Notes: a model not told the origin generated them from the sequence alone. 64,000 bases of DNA from Stutzerimonas kunmingensis (GCF_021432085.1 NZ_CP090366.1:2790001-2854000), one strand, 5' to 3'; shown: positions 32,842-41,794, numbered from the stretch's first letter. A program made the numbers and translations.

Positions 32842-33805
32842 TCTCGCTCACCTATCGTATGAAACCCTGCCAAGGGCATGCCCAGTAAACCAAGTGCAAA
32901 AGGGTTCACTTTTATGCACCTACTCCAGCAACAGGCAATGGCCAAGCTTGGTAATTTGGTTCACTTTTGTGCACCTTTTTACATCTACCTAGCCCACTAC
33001 AGAATGACCTCCCACGCCTAGGACAACACTAAAATGATACCTCATGCCTCCAATACGCAATGCACCTGCTCAACAGAGACGGTTTTTTTTGTTGGCCTCG
33101 AAGCCCCATACGCCGTGCACTTTCTCCGGATACGTGCGTGACAAAACCAGCGACAAGCTCATCAGGAGGGTTGCACTGGTTGTGACCTCTGTGAAATCAT
33201 CAAGATGTCCGCTCAGACTCATGAGAGCCTGCAGCAATGACTAGCTGATTCCAGCACTTCAGGTCAGAACATCGATGCACAGGCGTCGACTGCAGACCAA
33301 GCCCTAGTGGCTCTACCCTCCACTTATGAACAACGTGGCCCTTATCGGACTGCCTGTTTCTATCTTGATATCCGGCGAGCCTGCTTTTGCGCTATTAGCT
33401 GCAAGGGGCTGCTACGCCAATCTACCCTCTGTGGTACGTCGACCATTTGTGTTGGTTAGCTATCCACCAAACCGGTGATCTCCTCTTGTATCTCCGCTCT
33501 GCGGAGCAGCTGTGTGACACACAGCCTCGGACTATGAGAAACAATCACGCGCGAATCATTCAATGCGGCGGAGCATCGTCAGCCCGCCAGCCGTTCTCCG
33601 CCGTCCGCCTAGGACACAAACGGCCGTGCATTTCCGGTGCAACAACCCTCTCCGGGTACTTCACCTATCTAAACCCGCAGCTAGTTGCAGGGAAAAATCC
33701 CTGTTAACACTAACCAACTCCTGGCGGAGCTGGATGCGACCCTTATAGGAATATCTATTACCCCTCTAGGGCATTAGCCCTCTAGCTTTTTATGGAAAAC
33801 CAGTT
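32842..33805. other. Region of about 960 bp without a supported gene
   Basis: Short frames only. The left part holds a direct repeat (32903-32921 and 32958-32976). The rest reads as decayed sequence before the split recombinase gene; stretches resembling a gene end or intron were looked for and not confirmed. Confidence 0.4.
32903..32976. repeat. Direct repeat, 19 bp, spaced 55 bp
   Basis: GGTTCACTTTTATGCACCT (32903-32921) recurs with one change, GGTTCACTTTTGTGCACCT (32958-32976). It could be a duplicated protein-binding site or an old recombination scar. No known family was matched. Confidence 0.5.
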
Positions 33806-34456
33806 ATGCCACAACACGCGAAACACGCCTCGAAAAACATGGGATACGGACGAAATCTAAAATACGCAGTAAAAAACAAGCTAAGAGATCATTTTAAGTC
33901 CGGCCACTTTGCAACGACCAGCGCCCACTGCGAGAGATTCAACCTCTTCATTGACTGGATAGAAGAGCATCACAAAATAAACGACCTATGGGACATAACC
34001 AACAGCCATTTACTCGCGTACTCAGAACATATCAAGGCACTAATGAGCAACGAGATAATCGCTGTATCAACCGCACACAACAGAATCTCATCATGCAACG
34101 TCGTTTTAAAAATAATGCGCGGAGACAATTATATCCGCATAGATAAAATTGCTAATGCCTTAGGAAAAAAACGTTGCTACGTCCGCAGTCAAGTACCAGA
34201 CGGGATTGATCTCGACGAAGTACTCCAAGCCCAATATCAACTGAGAAACAATGGAAATATTCGACTTGCCGCCATACTCGGCCTCGCACGAACATTAGGA
34301 ATGCGCCTCAGAGAAGCAGTTTTATGCGACCTTCAGCGCTTAAAAAGGGAGGCTCAAAAATTTGGAGGAATCAATATTCAGGAAGGTACCAAGGGCGGAC
34401 GAAAAGGATCGCACGCGCCTAGATGGATTGATATTAAAGAACCCGCCGCGTCAGGA
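33806..34456 (+). pseudogene. Integrase-domain recombinase, 5' part, split by IS
   Basis: 217 codons of a tyrosine recombinase of the Integrase_1-like type: an amino-terminal core-binding domain (HCERFNLFIDWIEEHHKINDLWDIT) and the first part of the catalytic domain with Arg in ARTLGMRLREAVLCDL. It breaks after WIDIKEPAASG at the IS end. The 3' part resumes at 36082. Joining 34456 to 36082 keeps the frame. Confidence 0.82.
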
Positions 34457-34493
34457 TAGTTGTCGTGTGAGTTGATTCGATGAGTCTTGGTCG

Positions 34494-35015
34494 GTGGGCG
34501 GAAGTGAGAGCCGTGTGGCGCGTTATTCGATAGAGCATCGGGAGTGGGTGGTGCGGCAGATGATGCCGCCCTTGAACCGGACGGTGCCGGAGCTGGTGGA
34601 AGCGACAGGCATTACTGATGCCACCCTGTATGCTTGGCGCAAACAGGCCAGAGCAGCGGGAGCAGTGGTGCCGGGAGATGGACAGCAGGCCGACCAGTGG
34701 TCGAGCCAGGACAAGTTTCGGGTGGTGCTGGAAAGCGCCAGCCTCAATGCGGCTGAGCTGGCGGAGTACTGCCGGCGCAAAGGCCTGTATGTCGAGCAGA
34801 TCAACGCCTGGCGCGAAGCCTGCGAGCAGGCCAACAGCCTGGCTCAGCCGATCAAGACCCGGCGCGAACGCGAAGAGGAAAAGGCCGCGAAGAAGCGCAT
34901 CAAGCAGCTGGAGCGTGAACTGCGGCGCAAGGATGCGGCGCTGGCAGAAACCGCGGCTCTGCTGGTGTTGCGAAAAAAAGCCGAGGCGCTCTGGGGGAAG
35001 GACGAGGACGAATGA
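34494..35015 (+). CDS. IS3-family transposase OrfA
   Basis: 173 aa, longer than usual because it has two helix-turn-helix units: PELVEATGITDATLYAWRKQ and NAAELAEYCRRKGLYVEQINAWR. A coiled-coil tail rich in Arg and Glu (REREEEKAAKKRIKQLERE) follows. The start is GTG; the exact one is uncertain. Its stop overlaps the OrfB start by 4 bp. Confidence 0.87.
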   Translation: MGGSESRVARYSIEHREWVVRQMMPPLNRTVPELVEATGITDATLYAWRKQARAAGAVVPGDGQQADQWSSQDKFRVVLESASLNAAELAEYCRRKGLYVEQINAWREACEQANSLAQPIKTRREREEEKAAKKRIKQLERELRRKDAALAETAALLVLRKKAEALWGKDEDE

Positions 35016-36061
35016 TCAGCGCCCCGGATCGCCGTGAAACGCTGCAGTTGATCGAGGACGCCGTGGCGGCGGGAGCGCGGCGGGCGCAGGCCTGCGCCGA
35101 ACTGGGCCTGTCGCTGCGCAGCCTGCAGCGCTGGCAGCACTGCCCGGAGGATCGGCGTCCTTCGGCACAGCGAGCTGAGCCGGCCAACAAGCTGACCCCG
35201 CAAGAGCGCCGCCGCGTGCTGGAGGTCGCCAACCAGCCCGAGTTTGCCAGCCTGCCGCCGCAGCAGATCGTGGCGCGGCTGGCCGATCAGGGCACCTGGC
35301 TGGCCTCGGAGTCGACCTTTTACCGGTTGCTGAAGGACGCCGAACAGCAGCATCCGCGCGGCCGTAGCCGCCCACCGGTGAAACGAGCGCTGACGACCCA
35401 TGTGGCCGACGGCCCGAACCAGCTGTGGTGCTGGGACATCACCTGGCTGCCGACCACGGTCAAGGGCCGTTACTTCTACTGGTACATGATCAAGGACGTC
35501 TACAGCCGGAAGCTGGTGGCCAACGAGGTGCATGAAAGTGAAAGCGCCGAGCAGGCCGCCCAGCTGCTACGCCAGGCCTGCCTACGTGAACAGCGGGCAG
35601 GCCAGCCGCTGGTACTGCACTCGGACAACGGCAGCGCGATGAAGGGCTCGACCATGCTGGCGGCCATGCAGAACCTGGGTGTGATGCCCTCGTTCAGCCG
35701 CCCGCGGGTGAGCAATGACAACGCCTATGCCGAGGCCTTGTTCCGCACGGCGAAGTACTGCCCGCTGTGGCCGGAGCGGCCCTTCGACACGCTGGAGCAG
35801 GCCAGGAACTGGGTGAACAGCTTCGTGGCCTGGTACAACCATGAACATCGCCACAGCGCCCTGAAGTTCGTGACCCCGGCGCAGCGACATACTGGCCAGG
35901 CGGAAGAGTTGCTGCGCAAGCGTATCGAGCTGTACGAGGCGGCGCGTGCACGGCACCCGGAGCGCTGGAGCGGCAACATCAGGAACTGGGTGCTGGCACC
36001 AATCGTGTGCCTGAACCCGGAGCGGGAAGCGGTACTGCAGCAAACATCAAAGGCAGCGTGA
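35012..36061 (+). CDS. IS3-family transposase OrfB
   Basis: A 349-aa integrase-core transposase with D-D-E residues in LWCWDITWLPTTVKG, VLHSDNGSAMKGS and NAYAEALFRTAKYCP. The amino-terminal part carries an HTH (GARRAQACAELGLSLRSLQRW). It looks intact and may be active. Confidence 0.93.
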   Translation: MISAPDRRETLQLIEDAVAAGARRAQACAELGLSLRSLQRWQHCPEDRRPSAQRAEPANKLTPQERRRVLEVANQPEFASLPPQQIVARLADQGTWLASESTFYRLLKDAEQQHPRGRSRPPVKRALTTHVADGPNQLWCWDITWLPTTVKGRYFYWYMIKDVYSRKLVANEVHESESAEQAAQLLRQACLREQRAGQPLVLHSDNGSAMKGSTMLAAMQNLGVMPSFSRPRVSNDNAYAEALFRTAKYCPLWPERPFDTLEQARNWVNSFVAWYNHEHRHSALKFVTPAQRHTGQAEELLRKRIELYEAARARHPERWSGNIRNWVLAPIVCLNPEREAVLQQTSKAA

Positions 36062-36081
36062 CACGCTCACGCGACAACTAC

Positions 36082-36447
36082 CTTGAAAATCGCCGAGAAT
36101 GCGCCGCCGACGCTATTGATTTTGCAATTCTCGCGTCACCACCCAACAGCAAAAATCTTCTCAAACCGAATGAGACATACATTTCATTCATACGCTCAGT
36201 AGTCAGATACAAAGGCAAAAGTCTTGGAGGCTATGGCATCCGCAAAATCCATGATCTTAGAGCCGCATATGCCTGCGAGCGCTATGAGCAAATCACAGGA
36301 CACCCAGCTCCTGTAATTGAAAAGCGACTAGCCATGTCAAAAGAGGAACTTAAAATGGACAAAGAGGCGCGTAGAATCATCAGCAGAGAGCTTGGCCACG
36401 AGAGGATAGAGATCTGCAACTCCTACGTTGGGAGTTGCAAAAAATGA
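36082..36447 (+). pseudogene. Integrase-domain recombinase, 3' part
   Basis: The rest of the split recombinase, LENRRECAADAIDF onward. The box II motif is in GIRKIHDLRAAYACERYE, then RRIISRELGHERIEICNSYVGS with the His and nucleophile Tyr. The open frame extends back into the IS. Its stop overlaps the start of the next small gene by ATGA, so the pair formed one unit. Confidence 0.8.
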
Positions 36448-36785
36448 CCTCAACAATGGAGATTTTTATTGCAGGCGTGCTCAAAGGAGCACCCGCAACT
36501 CGTAGACGCCATATACAACGAGCAAACACAATTAAACTGGCAATCGAATCACGATGGAATATTCGTCACCCAGCCCAATACCAGGTAAAACACCTGCGCT
36601 GGTTTCTAGCTGAGCATATCAAGCTCGATAACTCTAACGCTCGATACCAGTATTGGCTGACCGTGAGGTTGATAGTGCAGAGACGAGACAAAATCGCCGA
36701 CTGGCTGCCACTACTTAAGGGCGAATGGAACTCCCCCGCCAGAACGAGCGAGTCTACCCCAAGCAACCTGTCAACAATTAACTAA
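36444..36785 (+). CDS. Small protein following the recombinase
   Basis: 113 aa, basic in its first half (KGAPATRRRHIQRANTIKLAIESRWNI), function unknown. The ATG overlaps the recombinase stop; a TTG three codons earlier is possible. Coupling to the recombinase suggests an accessory factor for the same mobile element, such as a directionality or core-binding protein; this is inference from position only. Confidence 0.6.
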   Translation: MTSTMEIFIAGVLKGAPATRRRHIQRANTIKLAIESRWNIRHPAQYQVKHLRWFLAEHIKLDNSNARYQYWLTVRLIVQRRDKIADWLPLLKGEWNSPARTSESTPSNLSTIN

Positions 36786-36820
36786 ACCAGCGCCTCCCAC
36801 AGTGCAGACGAAAACACACT

Positions 36821-38017
36821 CTAGCCGAAAGTTTTTATAAACGGCTCAGAGCAATTTCTGATTGCAGCAACTACATGCGGAGCCTGCTCGCACAGCTCGA
36901 TCGAGCGAGACAGCACTCGCTCTAGGGCTTGCAACTGCTCGCGAATGACATCCTCCGGCCGAGCCACATCACACGCCTTGGCGAACTCCAGCAATCCCTG
37001 CCTCGACGCGAATAGTGACTTGTTGCCAACTAGATCCAGCGCCAATACATCCTCTGGAATGTAAGCCGTGGTGTTGACGATGTCATAGGCCGGCGCCAGC
37101 CGGGCATCGCGCTGCGTAGGGTCGGAATACAGCAGCCCGAAGTTCTTCAGATGGGCATCGCCATTTCCGACAATGCAACTCAGGCTCACCATGGCAAACA
37201 ACTGCGCCAGTGAACCCTGTACCTGTTCAGGCGGACAAAAAAGGCGGATGGCCTTGACGATAGCCGAGTAACTCTTGCTGTATTTCTGCTCTGCCCCCAG
37301 CCCCATCAATGCGGCCATATCCTCGAAACCGATAGGGTTGAGTTGTTCATCCCGGTCGAAACGGCGCAGGACGAACAGCTTGGCATTGTCGGACAGGTAG
37401 AACTCCGGCACTGCAATCCTGGCCTCCCTCGCCACGGACATGCAGAGGAACTCGTTGATCGCCAGCCCGGGAAACTCATCCCGACCGCTCTTGATGATCA
37501 GGTCAGATGTCTTCGAGGTAAAACGCTGCGGCGCGGCGTCATGCTTCTCTGGTACCAGCACCTTGGGCTGCACGCCCGAAATCCCAGCGCGCAGAATGTA
37601 GCGATCTACTAGGCCAGCAAAAATGTCTTCTGCACCATCCCAGGCCAGGATTTCCTCCAGCTTTTCCCCAGGAAACTGCTGCCTTCGCAGTAGCGCATCT
37701 ACCTCTGCTGAGCTCACCGCGACACGCCCAATGGGCGAGCTGCTGCCGGACAGCGCCAGCAGCAACATGGGGTCGACATTCGCCACCTTGGCCAAGCGAT
37801 TGCGCAGCTGCTCCAGGACATAGCCCTCAGGGAGGTTCATCTGGAAGATCGGGTGCAACTCTCTGTGGCGGTATTCATCCAGGCGCACAGGCATCAGCAA
37901 ACTGATAGCTGCCTGCGCTTTGGCCTCTTCGCGGTAGCGAAACAGGTAGTCCCTAGCGGAGCTGAGAATCCTCCCGCTCTCGCCCTCTGGCGTTGCCACT
38001 TGCAGCAGGACTGTCAT
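36821..38017 (-). CDS. hipA: HipA-type serine/threonine kinase toxin
   Basis: 398 aa. HipA kinases phosphorylate targets such as glutamyl-tRNA synthetase and cause dormancy. Seen here: the Couple_hipA-like amino end (ELHPIFQMNLPEGYVLEQLRNRL), the GISGVQPKVLV glycine-rich loop, the ATP-binding Lys in SDLIIKSGRDEFPGLAINEF, the catalytic loop CIVGNGDAHLKNFGLLY (Asp and Asn), and the metal-binding APAYDIVNTTAY. The start overlaps the hipB stop by ATGA. All catalytic residues are present. Confidence 0.92.
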   Translation of the reverse strand: MTVLLQVATPEGESGRILSSARDYLFRYREEAKAQAAISLLMPVRLDEYRHRELHPIFQMNLPEGYVLEQLRNRLAKVANVDPMLLLALSGSSSPIGRVAVSSAEVDALLRRQQFPGEKLEEILAWDGAEDIFAGLVDRYILRAGISGVQPKVLVPEKHDAAPQRFTSKTSDLIIKSGRDEFPGLAINEFLCMSVAREARIAVPEFYLSDNAKLFVLRRFDRDEQLNPIGFEDMAALMGLGAEQKYSKSYSAIVKAIRLFCPPEQVQGSLAQLFAMVSLSCIVGNGDAHLKNFGLLYSDPTQRDARLAPAYDIVNTTAYIPEDVLALDLVGNKSLFASRQGLLEFAKACDVARPEDVIREQLQALERVLSRSIELCEQAPHVVAAIRNCSEPFIKTFG

Positions 38018-38268
38018 CAGTCGAACACTCCCTGAATCTCTTCCAGCGTGGGCATGGCCGCGGGCACCAGCGCGAACTCACAGTCCAGAGCTCCCAGCAC
38101 TCGTGCATAGGCCGTCATGCCTACCGACAAGTCGCCCTTCTCGATGGCGATAACCTTCTGCCGGGTAATGCCCGCGAGGGAAGCCAACTTGGCCTGGGTC
38201 AGGCCGCGATTCAGGCGGCGCTGCCGAATCTGTTCGCCAAGGCGCCTGGTAATAAGCGAGTAGTCCAT
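38017..38268 (-). CDS. hipB: HipB-type helix-turn-helix antitoxin
   Basis: An 83-aa XRE-family DNA-binding protein: LGEQIRQRRLNRGLTQAKLASLAGITRQKVIAIEKG forms the HTH. It neutralises HipA and represses the operon. The start at 38268 (MDYSLITRRLG) is preferred; an upstream ATG at 38286 lies inside the operator. It precedes hipA in the usual order. Confidence 0.9.
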   Translation of the reverse strand: MDYSLITRRLGEQIRQRRLNRGLTQAKLASLAGITRQKVIAIEKGDLSVGMTAYARVLGALDCEFALVPAAMPTLEEIQGVFD

Positions 38269-38275
38269 GTCCAAT

Positions 38276-38307
38276 ATACGTAACAAATTAGATTACATGT
38301 AACGTAT
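38276..38307. promoter_or_regulatory. Probable HipB operator
   Basis: An inverted repeat ATACGTAAC...GTAACGTAT (8 of 9 pairs) spans the region just upstream of hipB, with an inner perfect palindrome TTACATGTAA at 38293-38302. Position and symmetry fit an autoregulatory operator. Confidence 0.6.
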
Positions 38308-38446
38308 ACCTAACCATAGAAAAAATCAAAGCTAACCCGGTTAGCTGCTAGATCGGGCGCAGGCTCTCTCGGCGGCCAGAAGTCCCAAACAGAGGAAGGT
38401 AACTTCTGTGAGGTACCAACATCGCGCTCGTCCCTTCTCGCCAGGC

Positions 38447-38581
38447 TTAGCTTCGCCTTACCTGCCCAATCTGATCTGCTGACAGCCGCCTATCCAGCTG
38501 CCTGCAGATCAATCCGCCGATAGTGCCCAGGACAATCAAAAATAACGGCACACCCACGATTACGTATCCCAAAGGTTCCAC
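38447..38581 (-). CDS. Possible 44-aa single-span membrane peptide
   Basis: A GTG-started frame encodes a hydrophobic segment (YVIVGVPLFLIVLGTIGGLI) followed by a basic tail (CRQLDRRLSADQ). A GGGGGAG sequence lies just 3 bases before the GTG, a somewhat short spacing. Not recognised; coding status uncertain. Confidence 0.3.
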   Translation of the reverse strand: MEPLGYVIVGVPLFLIVLGTIGGLICRQLDRRLSADQIGQVRRS

Positions 38582-38960
38582 TTGCTCCCCCTGCGTCTAC
38601 CCAATGATCACCCCAATGCAGCCACAGAAGTAACTTCTGTAGCCCCTTTACGCCAACTGGCCTCCAAGATGGCGCCACATTCCCGTACCTCACGGTGACC
38701 GCTACCCAGGGAACTCCGGATAAGTCGCGTGAGCTGAATATAGGGCTCCCGATGAACCGGAGCTTTGCTGCCTGACATGGACAAGTTTTTCCTATGCCGA
38801 GTACGCCGGCAACGTAAAAAGACCCAGTCAACGCGCTTTCTGGTAGAAAGAGCAAGTGCTGCCATGGACGGGGCCACTGCTGCTGATCGACCCCGTCTCC
38901 CCCAAGGCTTGTAACGCCCCATCCGTCTTTACTAGAAACCAAGCTGCGTATTAACGCGCT
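38582..38960. other. Region without a supported gene
   Basis: Open frames on the minus strand (for example 38608-38922) show no family resemblance or good start. The segment CAGAAGTAACTTCTG near 38623 is a perfect palindrome, part of which recurs near 38397. Confidence 0.35.
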
Positions 38961-39245
38961 CTATATGCGGCTACTCCGATACAGCGTTGTATTGCAGTGG
39001 TTGCATCTGTGCAGGCGGCGGGGGTCATTATTCGCAGCCCAGCCTAGCTGGCGAATGCTCCTCGACCCACAAAACCGGCACGAAATGCCTGATTTACCAT
39101 CTCGCCTGAGCTGATCTAAGTATGTGTTCACGCTAGGCTGATGTAGCCACTGCTGATCCAATCGTTTCCTTAACGCGCATTCTTGCCTCCACACCCAATA
39201 GATCAGGCAAGGAAATGCAGCGATCAGACCAAAAATTAGAAACAT
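38961..39245 (-). CDS. Small membrane-anchored zinc-ribbon-like protein
   Basis: 94 aa. An amino-terminal membrane segment (MFLIFGLIAAFPCLIYWVW) is followed by a linker and a four-Cys zinc-ribbon-like unit, CRFC...CNHC, near the end. GGAG seven bases upstream supports the start. Function unknown; the Cys pairs suggest metal binding on the cytosolic side. Confidence 0.6.
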   Translation of the reverse strand: MFLIFGLIAAFPCLIYWVWRQECALRKRLDQQWLHQPSVNTYLDQLRRDGKSGISCRFCGSRSIRQLGWAANNDPRRLHRCNHCNTTLYRSSRI

Positions 39246-39582
39246 TGCTTGCTCCGTAATGTAATACCACCTGCCACTCTGTATGGGCTTACGCGCCTTT
39301 GGCTCAGAAGATGAAAGGTGGGGAAGTTGCTTTTGTGATTACGGCTCCCAGTCTCCACCGTTTCTGGAATACACAAGCTCGCTCAACGCCAGTGCAGAGG
39401 CATGCGGAGTCGCCTAGGAGGCCGGTTGGCCACTAAGGATGGTCTGAAGTAGTCATGTGTTTCCGGCTGACTTCAGCCACTGCCGACTTTGAAAGCGGTG
39501 AACCGATCAAAAAGGATCGGATCACCCGCTCATTTCGGTGTTTTCAGCCGTCGTGAGTACCTCGCGACGGCCATTTTCCGCA
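39246..39582. other. Region before the IS5-type remnant, no gene seen
   Basis: It holds what may be the degenerate outer end of the IS5-type element (hairpin-like GATCAAAAAGGATC at 39507-39520), but no matching inverted repeat on the other side was found. Confidence 0.3.
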
Positions 39583-40020
39583 TTACAGGCGCACCCCTCC
39601 TGCATTCGTCAGCAAATGCCGACGCGCCATCCACAGATTCGATAGCGCAAACAACGTCACCAGTTGTGCGGTGTTCTTCACCAGCCCTCTGAAGCGCACC
39701 TTGGTATAGCCAAACTGCCGCTTGATCACGCGGAACGGGTGCTCAACCTTGGCGCGCACCTGAGCCTTGGCCTTCTCGATCTTGCGCTTGGCCTTGTATA
39801 GCGCACTGCGCTTATCGAGATTCTTGTAGGTGTTGCGGCGTGCCGCCACCTGCCAGATAACCTTCCGATCAGCATGCTCCGAGCGTTTCTCAACACCGGT
39901 GTAGCCCGCGTCGGCCCCAACCATGTTTTCCTTGCCGTGCAGCAGTTTGTCGACCTGGGTAACGTCTGCAACGTTGGCAGCCGTCCCCGCCACGCTATGC
40001 ACCAGACCGGACTCATCATC
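39583..40020 (-). pseudogene. IS5-family transposase, 3' fragment
   Basis: About 139 codons of the carboxy-terminal half of an IS5-group transposase. MHSVAGTAANVADVTQVDKLLHG, GADAGYTGVEKR with a catalytic Asp, and VEHPFRVIKRQFGYTKVRFRGL with the Glu are seen. The amino-terminal half is absent beyond 40020. A relic. Confidence 0.82.
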
Positions 40021-40157
40021 GCTTAAGTGCTCTGTGAGGGACGCAAAGCAGGCTGTAATGGGGCTTTCGGACGCAGAGTATCTGCTCCGTCGACCTTACT
40101 CGAAACTGGTTTAGACTTTTGCAAAGTTACTTCTGTCGTTCGGCGATTGCGAGGTTT

Positions 40158-40175
40158 GGCCCCCTCCGAGGGGCC
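40158..40175. terminator. GC-rich hairpin followed by a T tract
   Basis: GGCCCC-TCCGA-GGGGCC type stem, with a run of eight T bases 14 bp downstream on the plus strand. The distance to the T tract is longer than ideal. It lies before the 40248 gene. Confidence 0.4.
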
Positions 40176-40247
40176 TAATTGGCCATATTTTTTTTAGCCC
40201 AGATGAGAAGCTCCTCTCTGCAACCTAATTTATGAGGAGCGGTATGA

Positions 40248-40691
40248 ATGAGTGACGTTGTTAAACACATCAATAAGAGGCTGGAGTCGTTAGATCAGTT
40301 CGACGATCAGCTAAAAAGCCTAACGGGAGTGCTCAACGAGGAAATTTGGGGGACGGCCCGTGAGCAGAAAATTGTGCTAGTTCGGTCTGTGCACATCAGG
40401 CAGTGCCCGAATCGTTTCAGGATTGAGTGGTGCCGCCTGAAACATATCAAGTCGGATTCCTTCGCTAAATCTAAGGTGTATTTCAGCCGGATAAAGCTAA
40501 ACAACTGCTCGTCTAAAAAGACGTTTAAGCAGAGCCAAACCTTGATGGGCAAGCTCGATGAATTTCACTTGGGGATCTTCAATGAATACGACAAGAAGTT
40601 TGCTGCAATTCGCGAAATGGCCGAAGCGAACGGAGACTATCGTGAAGGGTTGAAAAAAATGAAACGCATCTTCGAGAATATTGAATTTTAA
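40248..40691 (+). CDS. Hypothetical protein
   Basis: 147 aa, basic, not firmly recognised. MSDVVKHINKRLESLDQFDDQ is followed by a likely beta-strand region (HIRQCPNRFRIEWCRLKHI) and two helices. It loosely recalls small mobilisation or conjugation accessory proteins, without a diagnostic motif. A strong GAGGAG site lies upstream, and a strong terminator follows at 40704, so it is a monocistronic gene. Confidence 0.65.
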   Translation: MSDVVKHINKRLESLDQFDDQLKSLTGVLNEEIWGTAREQKIVLVRSVHIRQCPNRFRIEWCRLKHIKSDSFAKSKVYFSRIKLNNCSSKKTFKQSQTLMGKLDEFHLGIFNEYDKKFAAIREMAEANGDYREGLKKMKRIFENIEF

Positions 40692-40703
40692 TCAATATCT
40701 TGG

Positions 40704-40736
40704 TTTTGATGGAGCCCAAAATTGGCTCCATCAAAA
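40704..40736 (+). terminator. Rho-independent terminator after the 40248 gene
   Basis: A perfect 13-bp stem TTTTGATGGAGCC/GGCTCCATCAAAA with a 7-nt loop, starting 12 bp past the stop codon. Confidence 0.75.
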
Positions 40737-41013
40737 ATAAACCACCAGATTTTCGATAAGTTCACTGCATCACTACCAGGGCGTAGAAACGCAAGACATA
40801 TATGATCAAGGGGCAGTAGCGAAATTAATCGCTCTGTTTCCGTTTAGGCTACCTCAAGCCTATTCACCAAAAAGCCGCATCAGCTTTAACCGACTGACTG
40901 CTTGCCATAACACTCAGCGATGGCACATACCGGCAATCTCCAAATGCCAACCAGCCAAAATTACTGAGAAGGCAATTAATATCTCTAAGTCTATTTATCT
41001 ACGAGGAGGATAT

Positions 41014-41079
41014 ATGGGCAAAACTTCGAGAAACTTATATGCAGCAATTAGAGCAAAAAACGGAAGATCGTTTCATTAG
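41014..41079 (+). CDS. Possible 21-codon leader overlapping the AlpA gene
   Basis: ATG at 41014 has an ideal AGGAGG site with correct spacing and encodes MGKTSRNLYAAIRAKNGRSFH, then TAG. The AlpA frame begins at 41039 within it, one frame shifted, and has no site of its own. It could be a leader for coupled translation, or a sign of a frameshift near the AlpA start. Confidence 0.35.
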   Translation: MGKTSRNLYAAIRAKNGRSFH

Positions 41080-41239
41080 ACTCCCAGAACTCATCCACAT
41101 TACCGGAAGGAAGCGCTCCACAATTTACCGAGACATCAAGAAAGGCACTTTCCCCAAACAATTTAAGCTTGGCTGCAGATCTGTTGGATGGCTTAGCACT
41201 GAAGTTTTCATGTGGATGCAGAGCCAGAACCGCGCATAG
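41039..41239 (+). CDS. AlpA-family excisionase/regulator
   Basis: A 66-aa MerR-like helix-turn-helix protein: RFIRLPELIHITGRKRSTIYRDIKKGTFPKQFKLGCRSVGWLSTEVFMWMQSQ is the AlpA signature. AlpA proteins regulate integrase expression or act as excisionases of P4-like islands, which suits the P4-type integrase here. A terminator follows at 41274. Confidence 0.88.
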   Translation: MQQLEQKTEDRFIRLPELIHITGRKRSTIYRDIKKGTFPKQFKLGCRSVGWLSTEVFMWMQSQNRA

Positions 41240-41273
41240 CAGTTTGCACCCCAAAACCTAGCAGTAAATTAGC

Positions 41274-41309
41274 AAGGCGCCGACATAAGATTGTTAATGT
41301 CGGCGCCTT
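41274..41309 (+). terminator. Rho-independent terminator after alpA
   Basis: A perfect 13-bp stem AAGGCGCCGACAT/ATGTCGGCGCCTT with a 10-nt loop, followed by AATTTTT. Confidence 0.85.
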
Positions 41310-41440
41310 AATTTTTCACAACCCACTATCACATTACCGAGACCAGCTGCAACGAAGACCCAACCACTTGCATTTCCAAAAAAAGATGGAGACTGAGCAT
41401 ATCTAAGGAAAACTCACAGCTAACCCAGCGGGTCATAGAT

Positions 41441-41794
41441 ATGAGAAAGCTCAGACTACTGCTCAGCAAGATTATTACCATGCTATCCAAAGAATCACCC
41501 AGCCTTGGATACAAAACGATAATCTATCCAATATCTGGCCAACCGCTTGTTATTCACGACTCGCTATATGATGGGCAAATAGCTTCAGACGCGCAGCTCA
41601 GCGAGCTTTCTGAATTTTGGAAAATTGATGAACAAGATTTTGATGCCCTAAACACAGCCGATTTACACAATCTAGACCTTGGCTTTCCCAGCCGGAAAGT
41701 AAATCCATGTACAGGTTTACCGATGTTGGATGATGCCATTGACGTAGCGGGAAACATCTACGGCATGCACTACATCGAGTCAGATCCCCTGTGA
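41441..41794 (+). CDS. Hypothetical protein
   Basis: 117 aa, acidic, not recognised. It has a basic amino end (MRKLRLLLSKIITMLSKE) and ends GNIYGMHYIESDPL. The start is uncertain: no clear ribosome site at 41441, and ATG at 41480 is an alternative. The CTGLPMLDD phrase resembles small proteins seen in mobile islands that are often annotated without function. Confidence 0.5.
   Translation: MRKLRLLLSKIITMLSKESPSLGYKTIIYPISGQPLVIHDSLYDGQIASDAQLSELSEFWKIDEQDFDALNTADLHNLDLGFPSRKVNPCTGLPMLDDAIDVAGNIYGMHYIESDPL

Larger units (their letters stand above)
34457..36081 (+). mobile_element. IS3-family insertion sequence splitting the recombinase gene
   Basis: About 1.62 kb. Imperfect inverted ends: TAGTTGTCGTGTGAG at the left and CTCACGCGACAACTA at the right (36066-36080), with two transposase genes between. 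No clear target duplication was found. The ends are not related to those of the TGAATCGCCCC elements elsewhere in the window. Confidence 0.88.

Noticed and set aside
32842..33805. Possible group II intron or reverse-transcriptase remnant (GTGCGTGAC near 33135)
   Set aside because: No domain V/VI structure and no reverse-transcriptase coding sequence could be found.
38490..38942. 150-codon minus-strand frame after hipB
   Set aside because: Unusual composition, no domain signature and competing frames of similar length; left as non-coding.
40248..40691. MobI-like conjugation protein
   Set aside because: Only size and general pattern fit. No diagnostic motif was seen and no other conjugation genes are in the window.
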